Assembly: GCA_030431875.1 (NCBI GenBank)
Contig: JAUIIG010000003.1
Coordinates: forward strand, 1 to 64,000
Source of the DNA: Alphaproteobacteria bacterium
Lineage (GTDB): Bacteria; Pseudomonadota; Alphaproteobacteria; Sphingomonadales; Sphingomonadaceae
Length of the DNA: 64,000 nucleotides
Direction of reading: 5' to 3'
The notes beneath the pieces are model-generated. The model ran no database searches and was not told the origin of the DNA. It was given only the letters and a program-made list of their open reading frames with translations. Shown piece after piece: positions 18,338-26,336 of this stretch. Position 1 is the first letter of the stretch, and every line of letters starts with the position of its first letter. Position numbers and translations under genes: made by a program.

Positions 18338-19669
18338 TCAGAAAGCCTGCACACGCGGGCATGCCCGCCGTTCCAGCATCAGTTCCGTCAGCCCCCAGAC
18401 CAGCGCATCCGCGCGGTCGGGCGACCGGCCCGGTCCTTCGTAGCCGCCGCCCACCATCAGGCCGCAGAGCTCGTCTTCGAGCTGCGCGAACTGGCCGACG
18501 TGGTTGACGCGGCCGCTCTCGTAGAGCGCGGCAACGGGTTCGGCGCGGGCGACCTTGCCGCGGCTGGCGTGGACCAGCTTCAAGGGCATCTGGCAGTCGG
18601 CGGCGCGCAGGACTGAGGCGACCATATCGCCGCCCTGGTTGGCTTCGGCGACCACGCGGTCGGCCTTCCAGTGCAGCGCCGCCGCCGCCACTGCCCGCGC
18701 CCATTGTTCGGGGCTGGTGCCTCGCACCGAGGCGTCTTCCAGCACCTTGCCCTGGCCTTCGGGCGTCACCGCGCAAACCACGATCCCGCAGGCATCGCCG
18801 TGTGACGAGGCAGGCGGATCGACCGCCACGACCACGCGCGCCAGCTCTCCGACATAGGCAACCTCGCGGCAGCGCTCGACCAGCGAACGTGTCCACAGCG
18901 CGCCCTCGATATCCTCCAGCAGTTCGCCTTCGAGTTCCTGTCGCCCCAGCGATGTTGAACCGTATTGGTTCTCCATCGCCCGGATGAATTCGGTCGGCAG
19001 GTGTTCGCGGTTGGCCGAAGTCGAGCCGCGCGTCACCACCACGTCCGGGTCGCTACCGTCGCCGAGGAGCCGTCGCATCAGCGGCACGGCGCGCGGAGTG
19101 GTGGTGGCGAGCACCTGCGGGCGCTCGCCCAGCCGCAGGCCCATTTGCAGGTTGTCCCACGCTGTCAGGGCGCGGGAGGAAGAATTATCCCATTTGGCTA
19201 TCTCGTCGCACCAGGCGTGCGAATGCTGCGGGCCGCGCAGGCTCTCCGGCTCCCCTGCCGAATAGAGCGTGGCCTGCGCCCCACCGGGCCAGGTCAAGCG
19301 CCGCAGGCTCGGCTCGAACACCGGTCCTTCATCACCATGATGGCATGCCAGCAGCCCGCTCTCGCCTTCGACCATGACCGCGCGCGCTTCGCCGATCGAG
19401 CGTGCAACCAAGGCAATCCGCGCCTCGGGCTCGTCTTCGGCGATATGCCGCACCCATTCCGCGCCCGCCCGCGTCTTGCCAAAGCCGCGCCCGGCCATGA
19501 TCAGCCATGTGCGCCAGTTGCCGGGCGGCGGCAGCTGCTCGCTGCGCGCCCAGAACGGCCAGTAGGCTTCCAGCAACTCCTGCTCGTCGACTTTCAGGCC
19601 ATTGAGCAGCTTGTGCCGGTCGCTCGGCTCCTGGTCGATGACATAGCGACCGCGATCAGTCGCTGTCAT
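18338..19669 (-). CDS. Phage/GTA terminase large subunit
   Basis: DNA-packaging motor, 443 aa. The ATPase domain has Walker A GRGFGKTRAG (about residues 60-69) and a Walker B-like AWCDEIAKW. The C-terminal nuclease has acidic residues in VAVDPPASS, VAEANQGG and the distal SPDRADALVW. It is full length and intact, similar to gene 2 of the Rhodobacter capsulatus gene-transfer agent. It overlaps the small-terminase-like gene by 14 bases. In the absence of capsid genes here it cannot build particles unless they lie elsewhere. Confidence 0.92.
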   Translation of the reverse strand: MTATDRGRYVIDQEPSDRHKLLNGLKVDEQELLEAYWPFWARSEQLPPPGNWRTWLIMAGRGFGKTRAGAEWVRHIAEDEPEARIALVARSIGEARAVMVEGESGLLACHHGDEGPVFEPSLRRLTWPGGAQATLYSAGEPESLRGPQHSHAWCDEIAKWDNSSSRALTAWDNLQMGLRLGERPQVLATTTPRAVPLMRRLLGDGSDPDVVVTRGSTSANREHLPTEFIRAMENQYGSTSLGRQELEGELLEDIEGALWTRSLVERCREVAYVGELARVVVAVDPPASSHGDACGIVVCAVTPEGQGKVLEDASVRGTSPEQWARAVAAAALHWKADRVVAEANQGGDMVASVLRAADCQMPLKLVHASRGKVARAEPVAALYESGRVNHVGQFAQLEDELCGLMVGGGYEGPGRSPDRADALVWGLTELMLERRACPRVQAF

Positions 19670-20306
19670 GGCCTGCCCGTTTGGTGTCCAGCTCCGCCAT
19701 CAGCTTGTCGGCGGCGGCCTTGCGTTCGCGCATCTTGTCGATCTTGGCATTGAGCCGGGCGAGCACTTCGCCCCGGTCGCGCTTGCCGCGCCTTGCCCGT
19801 TCGCGTGCTGCGCTTTCCTTATGCGCGGCGAGCAGGCGCAGGGCATTGGCGACGTCCATCTTGTATCCGGGATCGGGATCGCGGAGGTAGCCGAGCACCT
19901 CCATCTCGAGGTTGGTGTAACCTTCGTACAGCGCGGCCTGCCAACTGGCGGCGAACTTCCCGTCGCGGGCACGCAACGAATAGACGGTCGATAGCGGGAC
20001 ATTTTCCCGTTCGGCAGATGTCTTGATATTCGAAGTCTCCGCCAGATGGGCAAGAAAGCCCTTTTGCCAGCCGCTGTTGGCTGCGGGTGCGGGGCCGGCA
20101 CTGGCTTGGTCCATAGTCGGCAGAATGCCCATTTCCAGCGCTGCATCCCAAGCGTCAGCGAAGGCCTTGTTGCGCCTGCGCTGCGCGTAGATTGCGTTGC
20201 TGGTCCGGCCTGATCGTTCGATGGCCGCGCCGACCTTACGGGTGTCAGCCAGTGTTTCGAGGAAAAGGGGAATCCATGCGGGCCCCGGAATCGCTGATTG
20301 CGTCAC
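19656..20306 (-). CDS. Small-terminase-like DNA-binding protein of the GTA cluster
   Basis: A protein of 216 aa starting at a GTG (20306). It contains two copies of a roughly 43-residue helix-turn-helix-like unit, residues 15-57 and 84-126, each of the form FL-x2-LA ... S-x3-YA/S-x-R ... W-x-AAL, followed by a basic coiled-coil-like tail (about 150-205). Its position immediately before terL matches the small terminase (gene 1) position of gene-transfer agents, which binds DNA and feeds it to the large subunit. A single-unit relative is encoded at 48438-49004. Confidence 0.78.
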   Translation of the reverse strand: MTQSAIPGPAWIPLFLETLADTRKVGAAIERSGRTSNAIYAQRRRNKAFADAWDAALEMGILPTMDQASAGPAPAANSGWQKGFLAHLAETSNIKTSAERENVPLSTVYSLRARDGKFAASWQAALYEGYTNLEMEVLGYLRDPDPGYKMDVANALRLLAAHKESAARERARRGKRDRGEVLARLNAKIDKMRERKAAADKLMAELDTKRAGHDSD

Positions 20307-20406
20307 ACGGCCTCCATTGTCGTCGTTGCAAACAAAAGGGCGCCCCCGCCGCCGGGACCGCCCTGAAACCGCCTTGCGGCGACTCGCTTTATCGCGATGT
20401 TTGGCT

Positions 20407-20435
20407 TCTCTAACCAAAGAGTGTGACGATGTCAA
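20407..20435 (-). promoter_or_regulatory. Candidate promoter of the GTA-like cluster
   Basis: On the minus strand TTGACA (20435-20430), a 17-base spacer and TAGAGA (20412-20407). The -35 is perfect and the -10 weak. Its predicted start is about 95 bases upstream of the GTG at 20306. The surrounding 215-base gap between this cluster and the divergent yqaA gene is AT-richer than its neighbours; no CtrA full site was seen. Confidence 0.45.
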
Positions 20436-20521
20436 TAATAAAGTGCCAAATAGGTTAGATTGTAGGACTTGCCCCTTGGGGCGGGCTCCCCTAATCGGCG
20501 ATAAACGGCACAGGATTTCCC

Positions 20522-21172
20522 ATGCTTCGCGGATTGTACGACTGGACGATGGCCAAGGCGGCCCATCCCAAGGCAGAGTGGTGGCTGGCCTTCTTCGCCT
20601 TTGTCGAATCGAGTTTCTTCCCCATCCCGCCACACCCGCTGTTGGGCCTGATGTGCCTGGCCGAGCCGAAGAAGGCGATCCGCTTTGCGCTGGTCTGCAC
20701 CGGCTTTTCAGTGCTGGGCGGGCTGTTCGGCTACCTGATCGGCTACTTCCTCTACGAGGCCGTGGGCGAGGCCATGATCGGGGCGCTGGGGCTGAGCGAC
20801 AGCTTCCCGCAGGCTGCCTGCTATATCCGCGAACAGGGCGCGGCGGCGGTGTTCCTGGCGGCAGGTACGCCGATCCCGTTCAAGCTGATGACCATCACCG
20901 CCGGTTTCGTGGAGATGCACCTCGTCACCTTCCTGCTGGCAGCGATCGCCGGGCGCGGACTGATCTTCATGGTGGTGGGCGTGCTGTTCCGCCTGTTCGG
21001 CGCGCCGATCAAGGCCTTTATCGACAAGTACCTGGTCATGGTGACCTCGGCCTTCGTGGTGCTGGTGGTGGGTGGCTTCCTTGCCCTGACACAACTCGGT
21101 CATAATGACCGTGCAGAGGCTTCGAGCGGCCCCTGCGCCAGTGTGACTTCCATGGAAGACCTGCAGGGCTGA
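20522..21172 (+). CDS. YqaA/DedA-family inner-membrane protein
   Basis: A protein of 216 aa with four to five hydrophobic segments. The re-entrant motif AGTPIPFKLMTITAG and the upstream ESSFFPIPPHPLLG are characteristic of the YqaA branch of the DedA superfamily, thought to be proton-coupled lipid transporters or flippases. The last 25 residues are polar and unrelated to the family. It is divergent from the GTA-like cluster; aquaporin follows 71 bases later on the same strand. Confidence 0.87.
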   Translation: MLRGLYDWTMAKAAHPKAEWWLAFFAFVESSFFPIPPHPLLGLMCLAEPKKAIRFALVCTGFSVLGGLFGYLIGYFLYEAVGEAMIGALGLSDSFPQAACYIREQGAAAVFLAAGTPIPFKLMTITAGFVEMHLVTFLLAAIAGRGLIFMVVGVLFRLFGAPIKAFIDKYLVMVTSAFVVLVVGGFLALTQLGHNDRAEASSGPCASVTSMEDLQG

Positions 21173-21243
21173 GGGGCAATGTAACCACATACTCCGGGGC
21201 CAGCGAACAAGGGATCGGTGCAGGCAACAGGGACAGGAACCAC

Positions 21244-21918
21244 TTGGCACAGCATGACACCAACCGTCGCCTGGCCGGGGAGGCTGTAGGCAGCTTCTTC
21301 CTGTTCGCCGGGGTCATCGGCTCCGGCGTGATGGCTGAGGCGCTTGCGGGAGGCAATGTCGCCGTCGCGCTGTTGGGCAATACCATTGCCACCGGGGCGA
21401 TCCTCTATGTGCTGATCGCCATGCTGGGGCCGGTATCGGGTGCGCACTTCAATCCGGCGGTGACCTTCGCCTTCGCCCTGCGCCGCGAGATCGGCTGGCG
21501 GATCGGCGCGCTTTACGTGCTGGTGCAGCTGACCGCTGGCGCGCTGGGTGCATGGGCCGCACACCTGATGTTCGACCTGCCGATCCTGCAGTTCTCCACC
21601 AAGGCGCGCGCCGGGATCGGCCAGTGGACCGGCGAGCTGGTGGCCACGCTCGGGCTGGTGCTGACGATCCTCGCGCTGTTGCGGGTGCGGCCGCAGGCGA
21701 TCCCGGCCGCAGTGGCGCTCTACATCACCTCCGCCTACTGGTTCACCAGTTCGACCAGCTTTGCCAACCCCGCGATCACCGTGGTGCGCAGCCTGTCGGA
21801 CACCTTCGCCGGGATTGCCCCCGGTGATGTGCCGATGTTTATCGGGGCGCAATTGATCGGCGCGGTGCTCGCGGTGCTGCTGGCGGGTTGGCTGTTCAGG
21901 GCAGACCCGGCAGACTAG
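21244..21918 (+). CDS. Aquaporin / MIP-family channel
   Basis: A six-helix channel protein of 224 aa. The two pore half-helices carry HFNPAVT (first NPA) and SFANPAIT (second NPA), so both NPA boxes are intact. It starts at a TTG (21244) with AGGA about 8 bases upstream; no ATG or GTG lies upstream in frame. The sequence resembles the AqpS-like group often found in arsenic-resistance operons of alphaproteobacteria, but no ars gene is adjacent, so arsenite or glycerol conduction is only inferred. Its stop shares CTAG with the convergent lipoprotein gene. Confidence 0.9.
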   Translation: MAQHDTNRRLAGEAVGSFFLFAGVIGSGVMAEALAGGNVAVALLGNTIATGAILYVLIAMLGPVSGAHFNPAVTFAFALRREIGWRIGALYVLVQLTAGALGAWAAHLMFDLPILQFSTKARAGIGQWTGELVATLGLVLTILALLRVRPQAIPAAVALYITSAYWFTSSTSFANPAITVVRSLSDTFAGIAPGDVPMFIGAQLIGAVLAVLLAGWLFRADPAD

Positions 21919-23330
21919 GCCGGGTCAACGCGGAACAGCTCGCCGTCGCCATCGAGGATATAGAGCGTTCCGCTATCGTCCGCGGCAATCGCGACTATTG
22001 CGTCAAGGCTGCCCGCGTCAGGAGCAAAGTCTTCAGTTCGGCGTTCAAGTTCATCGGTGCGATGCAGGAAGCCGTCGGTCAGCAGGCCTCGCGGGAACGA
22101 CCAGATCGTGCCCGACTGGTCAGCGAATACAAAGTGATTCTCGATCCCGGCAATGGTCCCCTGGTAATCTATGCCTCCTACCGGTCCGGCCCCCTCGCGC
22201 GGCTCGCTGCCTGCAGTGTAAGCGATTGTTGGACCGATGCGATCCGCCGGCGCGCCGGCGGCAATTTCGACCGTGCCTTCGAAGAATGGCCACCCGAAAT
22301 GGATCGGCTGTTGGTTTGCCAGGAAGCGGTTGATCTCGTGTTCGCGCGTGTCACCTCGATCGAGCAACAGGAATTCGCCATCGATCGTGCTGAGGGCGCC
22401 TGGCTGGCGGATACCCTCTCCGACCTGGCCGAAGCACATGGTACGCGTCGAGGCAGAACAGCCAGCGCCGACAAAGCGGCGCAGGGTGCCAATACCTTCG
22501 CCAGCCTGGGCCACGTCGCCGGAAGGATTGCCCATAGCGGCATAGAGCCCACCATCCGGGGCGAAGCCGAGGGCAGCATCGACATTACGGCGCCCGTTGA
22601 GGATACCGAGGCTGCCGCCGGCAAATACTCCGTTGGCCTCTCCCGCTGGTCGGCGAGCGAAGAGCCGGTCGCCTTCGCGGGAGAGCAACAACAGGTTGCC
22701 AGGGAATGCCCCCTGCAATCCGAAGGCAATATCCAGCAGTTCGTAATCGGCCGTTGCCGGTGCCGCCCGGACTTCGCCCTTCAGCGTGCCCAGCGGGCCA
22801 TCAAAGGCCAATACGCGCCCGCTACGTTCACCCACAAGTATCTCGCCGGCCGTATCGGTTCGGGCAAGTCCGACGGGGTCGGCAAGGCCGGTTGCAATCC
22901 GGGTGACACGGATACCTTCGCGCGAGTTGACCAGCGTCACGCGCAGGTTCTTGCTTGCCTGCTGCGAACCGGATGAGGCCACTATCTCCAACTCGAAGAT
23001 GTTATCGCCGTTGGAATCGGCTTCGAGATCGAAGTTTGCCGGGTGGGTGAAGCGCAGGCTGCCGGCCGAGGTCAGGGTAAAGCGCGCCGCATCCGGAGTG
23101 CTGCCGAGAGAGAAGGTCGTCGTTCCGTTCCCGCCCGTGGCACTGGCAGTATAGAATGATGCCGTGGAGTTCTCCTCCACCGATGCCGTTGCCGACGAAG
23201 TGATCGACAAAGGTACCGGCGGCGGTGTCGGTGTTGGTGTCGGGGTCGAACTGCCGCCGCCCCCGCATGAAGCGAGCACGGAAGCCAGGGCTAGCGATGC
23301 CGCGCCGCGACCAGAGTATTTCCCGAACAT
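21915..23330 (-). CDS. Sugar-dehydrogenase-like beta-propeller lipoprotein
   Basis: A protein of 471 aa. The leader SLALASVLASC has a lipobox and predicts a lipoprotein, followed by a GGGGSS and TPTPTPTPPP linker. Residues about 40-140 resemble a cadherin-like or Ig-like module (SATASVEENSTASF, FDLEADSNGDN). The rest looks like a soluble aldose/PQQ-dependent sugar dehydrogenase propeller (LLDIAFGL, NLLLLS, HFGWPFFEG, GPTIAYT, FADQSGTIWSF). The catalytic histidine and PQQ contacts of authentic glucose dehydrogenase cannot be confirmed by eye. The start is the ATG at 23330. It is expected to be periplasmic or outer-membrane-tethered. Confidence 0.8.
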   Translation of the reverse strand: MFGKYSGRGAASLALASVLASCGGGGSSTPTPTPTPPPVPLSITSSATASVEENSTASFYTASATGGNGTTTFSLGSTPDAARFTLTSAGSLRFTHPANFDLEADSNGDNIFELEIVASSGSQQASKNLRVTLVNSREGIRVTRIATGLADPVGLARTDTAGEILVGERSGRVLAFDGPLGTLKGEVRAAPATADYELLDIAFGLQGAFPGNLLLLSREGDRLFARRPAGEANGVFAGGSLGILNGRRNVDAALGFAPDGGLYAAMGNPSGDVAQAGEGIGTLRRFVGAGCSASTRTMCFGQVGEGIRQPGALSTIDGEFLLLDRGDTREHEINRFLANQQPIHFGWPFFEGTVEIAAGAPADRIGPTIAYTAGSEPREGAGPVGGIDYQGTIAGIENHFVFADQSGTIWSFPRGLLTDGFLHRTDELERRTEDFAPDAGSLDAIVAIAADDSGTLYILDGDGELFRVDPA

Positions 23331-23396
23331 GCGCGGCCAACCCTTTTTCTTACAGAGGGTTAGGGCTATCCGAATGCTCCCGGAAGTCAACTCGCT

Positions 23397-24647
23397 TTAG
23401 ATAATCCCCACGGCCTTCCCGGCGCGCTCGAACATGCCGAGGATGGTCTCGACCTCTTCCGAAGAGTGCTCGGCGCAGAGCGAGCAGCGCAGCAGCGTCA
23501 TGTTGGCAGGCGTTGCCGGCGGACGCGCCAGGTTCACGTAGAGACCTTCCTTCAGCAGGGCTTCCCACATGGCGGCCCCGCGTTCGAGGTCTGGCATGAT
23601 GACCGCAACGATGGCGCTTTCCGGCTCGTCCGTGCCGAGCTGGAAGCCCATCGCGGTCAACCCGCCGTGCAGGCGCTTGGAATTCTCCCACAAGTGCGCG
23701 CGCTTGTTGGAGCCGTGCATCAGCTTGCGGATCGAGGTTGCCGCGGTTGCCACCACGCTGGGTGGCAGCGAAGCGGTGAAGACGTAGGGACGGCAGACCA
23801 GCCGCATGATCTCGAACTTAGGGTGGTTGGACACGCAGAAACCGCCCACCGTGCCCACGCTCTTGGAGAAAGTGCCGATGATGAAGTCGCAGTCGTCGAT
23901 CACACCGGCCTGCTCGCAGACACCGCGACCGTTTTCGCCGATGAAGCCCATCGAGTGCGCCTCGTCGACCAGCACCATGGCGCCGTATTTCTTGGCCACG
24001 GCGACCATCTCGGCGAGCGGGGCAATGTCGCCCAGCATCGAATAGACGCCTTCCAGCACCACCAGGATGCCCGCCCCTTCCGGGATCCGGCGGAGGCGCT
24101 TTTCCATCGCCTCGATATCGTTGTGCTTGAACGGCACGATCTCGGCCTTGCCCATGGCGCAGCCATCCCAGATCGAAGCGTGGCTATCGATGTCGAGGAC
24201 AATGTAGTCGCCCTTGCCGGCGATGGTGGAGATGATGCCGAGGTTGGCCTGGTAGCCAGTCGAGAACACCATGGCATGATCCATGGCGTAGAATTCCTTG
24301 AGCGCTTCCTCGCATTCCTTGTGGCCCTGGTACGTCCCATTCAGCACGCGGCTGCCGGTGGTGCCCGAACCGAAGTTGTCGAGAGCGTCCTTACCGGCCT
24401 GGATCACGTCCGGATCAAAGGTCATGCCCATGTAGTTGTAGGTGCCGAGCAGGATGGTATCGCGCCCGTTGCAGATCGCCCGGGTGGGCGAGAGCACCTT
24501 CTCCATCACCAGCGAAAACGGGTCTTCCACGCCGCTCGCCAGCAGGTTCTCGCGGATCGCGATGGTCTCGTCGAACTTGGAGAACAGGTCCTTGGAATCG
24601 CCAGCCACGGTCTGCGGCTGGTCCGGCTGTGAAATGCCTTCACTCAT
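23397..24647 (-). CDS. spt: Serine palmitoyltransferase
   Basis: PLP enzyme of the alpha-oxoamine synthase family, 416 aa, condensing serine with an acyl thioester to 3-ketosphinganine, the first step of sphingolipid synthesis. Lys262 (GTFSKSVGT) is the PLP lysine, His156 (DSHAS) stacks on the cofactor, and DEAHS (228-232) holds the ring nitrogen. The sequence, including GSGTTGSR and LGTYNYMG, is very close to the soluble homodimeric enzyme of Sphingomonas. It lies 7 bases downstream of a dedicated acyl carrier protein gene, which suggests an acyl-ACP rather than acyl-CoA donor. Confidence 0.95.
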   Translation of the reverse strand: MSEGISQPDQPQTVAGDSKDLFSKFDETIAIRENLLASGVEDPFSLVMEKVLSPTRAICNGRDTILLGTYNYMGMTFDPDVIQAGKDALDNFGSGTTGSRVLNGTYQGHKECEEALKEFYAMDHAMVFSTGYQANLGIISTIAGKGDYIVLDIDSHASIWDGCAMGKAEIVPFKHNDIEAMEKRLRRIPEGAGILVVLEGVYSMLGDIAPLAEMVAVAKKYGAMVLVDEAHSMGFIGENGRGVCEQAGVIDDCDFIIGTFSKSVGTVGGFCVSNHPKFEIMRLVCRPYVFTASLPPSVVATAATSIRKLMHGSNKRAHLWENSKRLHGGLTAMGFQLGTDEPESAIVAVIMPDLERGAAMWEALLKEGLYVNLARPPATPANMTLLRCSLCAEHSSEEVETILGMFERAGKAVGII

Positions 24648-24654
24648 GGCCGTG

Positions 24655-24897
24655 TCAGCCCTGGGTCTGGCTGGCGACGGCGTCGACGAGCTGGCCGTAG
24701 TTCTCGATCTCGGCCTGCTGGTTCATCGAGATGATGATGTCGAACTCGTCCTCGATGGCGGCGACGAAATCCATCACCGTCAGGCTGTCGAACTCCAGGT
24801 CCCCGGCGAAAGTGGTGGCGTCGGTGATCTCCACGCCCTTCTTGTTGAACTCCCCGATGATCGAGCGGATCTTGGTATCGACGGCGTCGCGGTCCAT
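24655..24897 (-). CDS. Acyl carrier protein paired with serine palmitoyltransferase
   Basis: A small acidic carrier protein of 80 aa. Ser38 in EFDSLTVMDF is the phosphopantetheine attachment site, in a DSL motif. The start is the ATG at 24897; the frame is open further upstream without homology. Its position directly before spt matches sphingolipid loci of Caulobacter and sphingomonads, where a specialised ACP presents the fatty acid. It is distinct from the housekeeping AcpP, which lies in fatty-acid synthesis loci. Confidence 0.93.
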   Translation of the reverse strand: MDRDAVDTKIRSIIGEFNKKGVEITDATTFAGDLEFDSLTVMDFVAAIEDEFDIIISMNQQAEIENYGQLVDAVASQTQG

Positions 24898-25046
24898 AGT
24901 AATTCCTGTTTGTACCTGTGGCGGGCGCAGGCCAGCCATTGCATTGCGTCGGCAAAGCGGCTGACCATGGTGCTTGTCAAGCGGATTGGCGATTGGCAAG
25001 CTTGATCAGGGTCTTGCAGATTTGACCGAAACGGCTGGGGGGCAGC

Positions 25047-25583
25047 ATGAACGAACCAAAGGCAGGCGAGCCGCGCAAGTTTGCCACGAACTCGGTGCAG
25101 ATGCTGCGCACGGTGCAAAGCAATACGCTCGCGCTATCCTCGATGGCGGACCAGAAAGCCTCGATCCTGATGGGCGCAACCTTCGTGGTGTTCTCCATTT
25201 CGGTTGGCCGCGCTCTGGAAGGTTCCATGCCCTATTCGCTGGGTGTGCTGGCGATCTTTGCCTTCCTCTCCTCGCTCTCCGCCGCCTGGGCTGTCATGCC
25301 GTCAATCATGCAGCCCCCGCAGGTGCCGAACAAGCAGCAGAATCCGCTGTTCTTCGGGCATTTCGCCTTCCGCGACGAAGCGGAATGGGCTGACGAATTC
25401 CTCGAACAGATGGAAGACGAGGAAGCCATGTTCCGCATGATGCTGCGCGACCTCTATCAGAACGGGCTGGTGCTGCAGCGGCGCAAGTACCGCTACCTGT
25501 CCTATGCCTACCGGTTGTTCGTCTACGGGATGATGCTGACGCTAGTGGCGGTGGCTATCGAATATTCGCTCACCTATGCCTGA
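25047..25583 (+). CDS. PycTM-like (DUF5706) membrane protein
   Basis: A protein of 178 aa with an N-terminal soluble segment containing SMADQKASILMGATF, two adjacent membrane helices (about residues 42-60 and 66-86), a long cytoplasmic stretch and a third helix near the C-terminus (about 158-176). The ADQKAS...GA pattern is the signature of the PycTM/DUF5706 family, some members of which are effectors of Pycsar anti-phage systems. No cyclase gene is adjacent, so this is a stand-alone copy. It is divergent from acp-spt across a 149-base gap. Confidence 0.75.
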   Translation: MNEPKAGEPRKFATNSVQMLRTVQSNTLALSSMADQKASILMGATFVVFSISVGRALEGSMPYSLGVLAIFAFLSSLSAAWAVMPSIMQPPQVPNKQQNPLFFGHFAFRDEAEWADEFLEQMEDEEAMFRMMLRDLYQNGLVLQRRKYRYLSYAYRLFVYGMMLTLVAVAIEYSLTYA

Positions 25584-25609
25584 TCCTTGGCGCCTGATTC
25601 CTGGCGCCT
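25582..25609. repeat. Tandem 14-bp duplication
   Basis: GATCCTTGGCGCCT (25582-25595) is followed directly by GATTCCTGGCGCCT (25596-25609), with two differences. The first unit overlaps the stop codon of the PycTM-like gene. It fills most of the short convergent gap before divK. Confidence 0.7.
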
Positions 25610-25618
25610 AGCGACCCG

Positions 25619-25996
25619 TCAGGCAGCTTCGCGTTCCACCAGGCCTTTCACGGCGGCCATGAAGGGGCCGATGCTCACCGGCTTCGACAGGTAGCCTTCG
25701 GCGCCCGAATCGCGGATGCGCTGTTCGTCGCCCTTGCCGGCATAGGCGGTGACGGCCAGCACTGGTACGCCCGACAGGTCCGCATCGCCTTTCATGGTGG
25801 AGATCAGGTCCAGCCCGGATACTTCCTGCAACTGGATATCCATGACCACGAGGTTGGGCGTGAATTCGCGCGCGCGTTCGATAGCCATGTTGCCGTCGGC
25901 GCAAGGCTCGACCGCAAAGCCGCCAGCCTGCAGTACGTCGCAGAAAAGTTTCCGGTTCAGATCGTTGTCCTCGACAACGAGGATGCGCTTCGTCAT
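25619..25996 (-). CDS. divK: Single-domain response regulator DivK
   Basis: CheY-fold protein, 125 aa, one receiver domain only. Asp53 (MDIQL) is the phosphorylation site, Asp10 coordinates Mg2+ and Lys105 (LSKPVS) is the conserved lysine. The sequence aligns along its length with Caulobacter DivK (VEDNDLNRKLF, DIQLQEVSGL, VTAYAGKGDE), the cell-fate regulator controlling CckA through DivL. pleD, often downstream of divK, is not present. It is divergent from the DUF3572 gene across 58 bases containing a perfect DnaA box. Confidence 0.92.
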   Translation of the reverse strand: MTKRILVVEDNDLNRKLFCDVLQAGGFAVEPCADGNMAIERAREFTPNLVVMDIQLQEVSGLDLISTMKGDADLSGVPVLAVTAYAGKGDEQRIRDSGAEGYLSKPVSIGPFMAAVKGLVEREAA

Positions 25997-26045
25997 TGAG
26001 CCCCCAACGCTTCCACCCCAGTGGAAGCCTGTCCATTACCCTGCT

Positions 26046-26054
26046 TGTGGATAA
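26046..26054 (-). promoter_or_regulatory. Perfect DnaA box
   Basis: TGTGGATAA on the plus strand is the exact complement of the DnaA consensus TTATCCACA. It ends one base before the GTG of the DUF3572 gene and lies 50 bases upstream of the divK start. It is a single box, so this is not an origin. Confidence 0.65.
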
Positions 26055-26336
26055 GTGACAATTCTAAACGCGAATGAAGATTCGGTTACCTCGGCTTCGG
26101 CGCTTGCCTTGCAGGCGCTCGGCTGGGTGCTGGCGGATGACCGGCGGGCGCAACGTTTCCTTGACCTAACAGGCTTGACGCCCGACGGCCTGCGCGAGGC
26201 AATTGGCGACACGTCGACGCACCGCGCGGTGCTCGATTTCCTCGCCCAGCACGAGCCCGACCTGCTGGGTGCCGCCGAAGCGCTTGGCATCGAGCCCGAC
26301 AGACTGGTTGCCGCCCAAAGGAGTCTGCACGCATGA
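26055..26336 (+). CDS. DUF3572 family protein
   Basis: A small all-helical protein of 93 aa (SALALQALGWVLADDRRAQRFLDLTGL...), the size and pattern of DUF3572, a family restricted to alphaproteobacteria and of unknown function. It starts at a GTG (26055) and overlaps the HAD gene by ATGA. In many relatives it lies next to divK, as here. Confidence 0.85.
   Translation: MTILNANEDSVTSASALALQALGWVLADDRRAQRFLDLTGLTPDGLREAIGDTSTHRAVLDFLAQHEPDLLGAAEALGIEPDRLVAAQRSLHA

Noticed and set aside
25047-25583. Complete Pycsar defence system
   Set aside because: Only the PycTM-like partner is present; there is no pyrimidine cyclase gene on either side.
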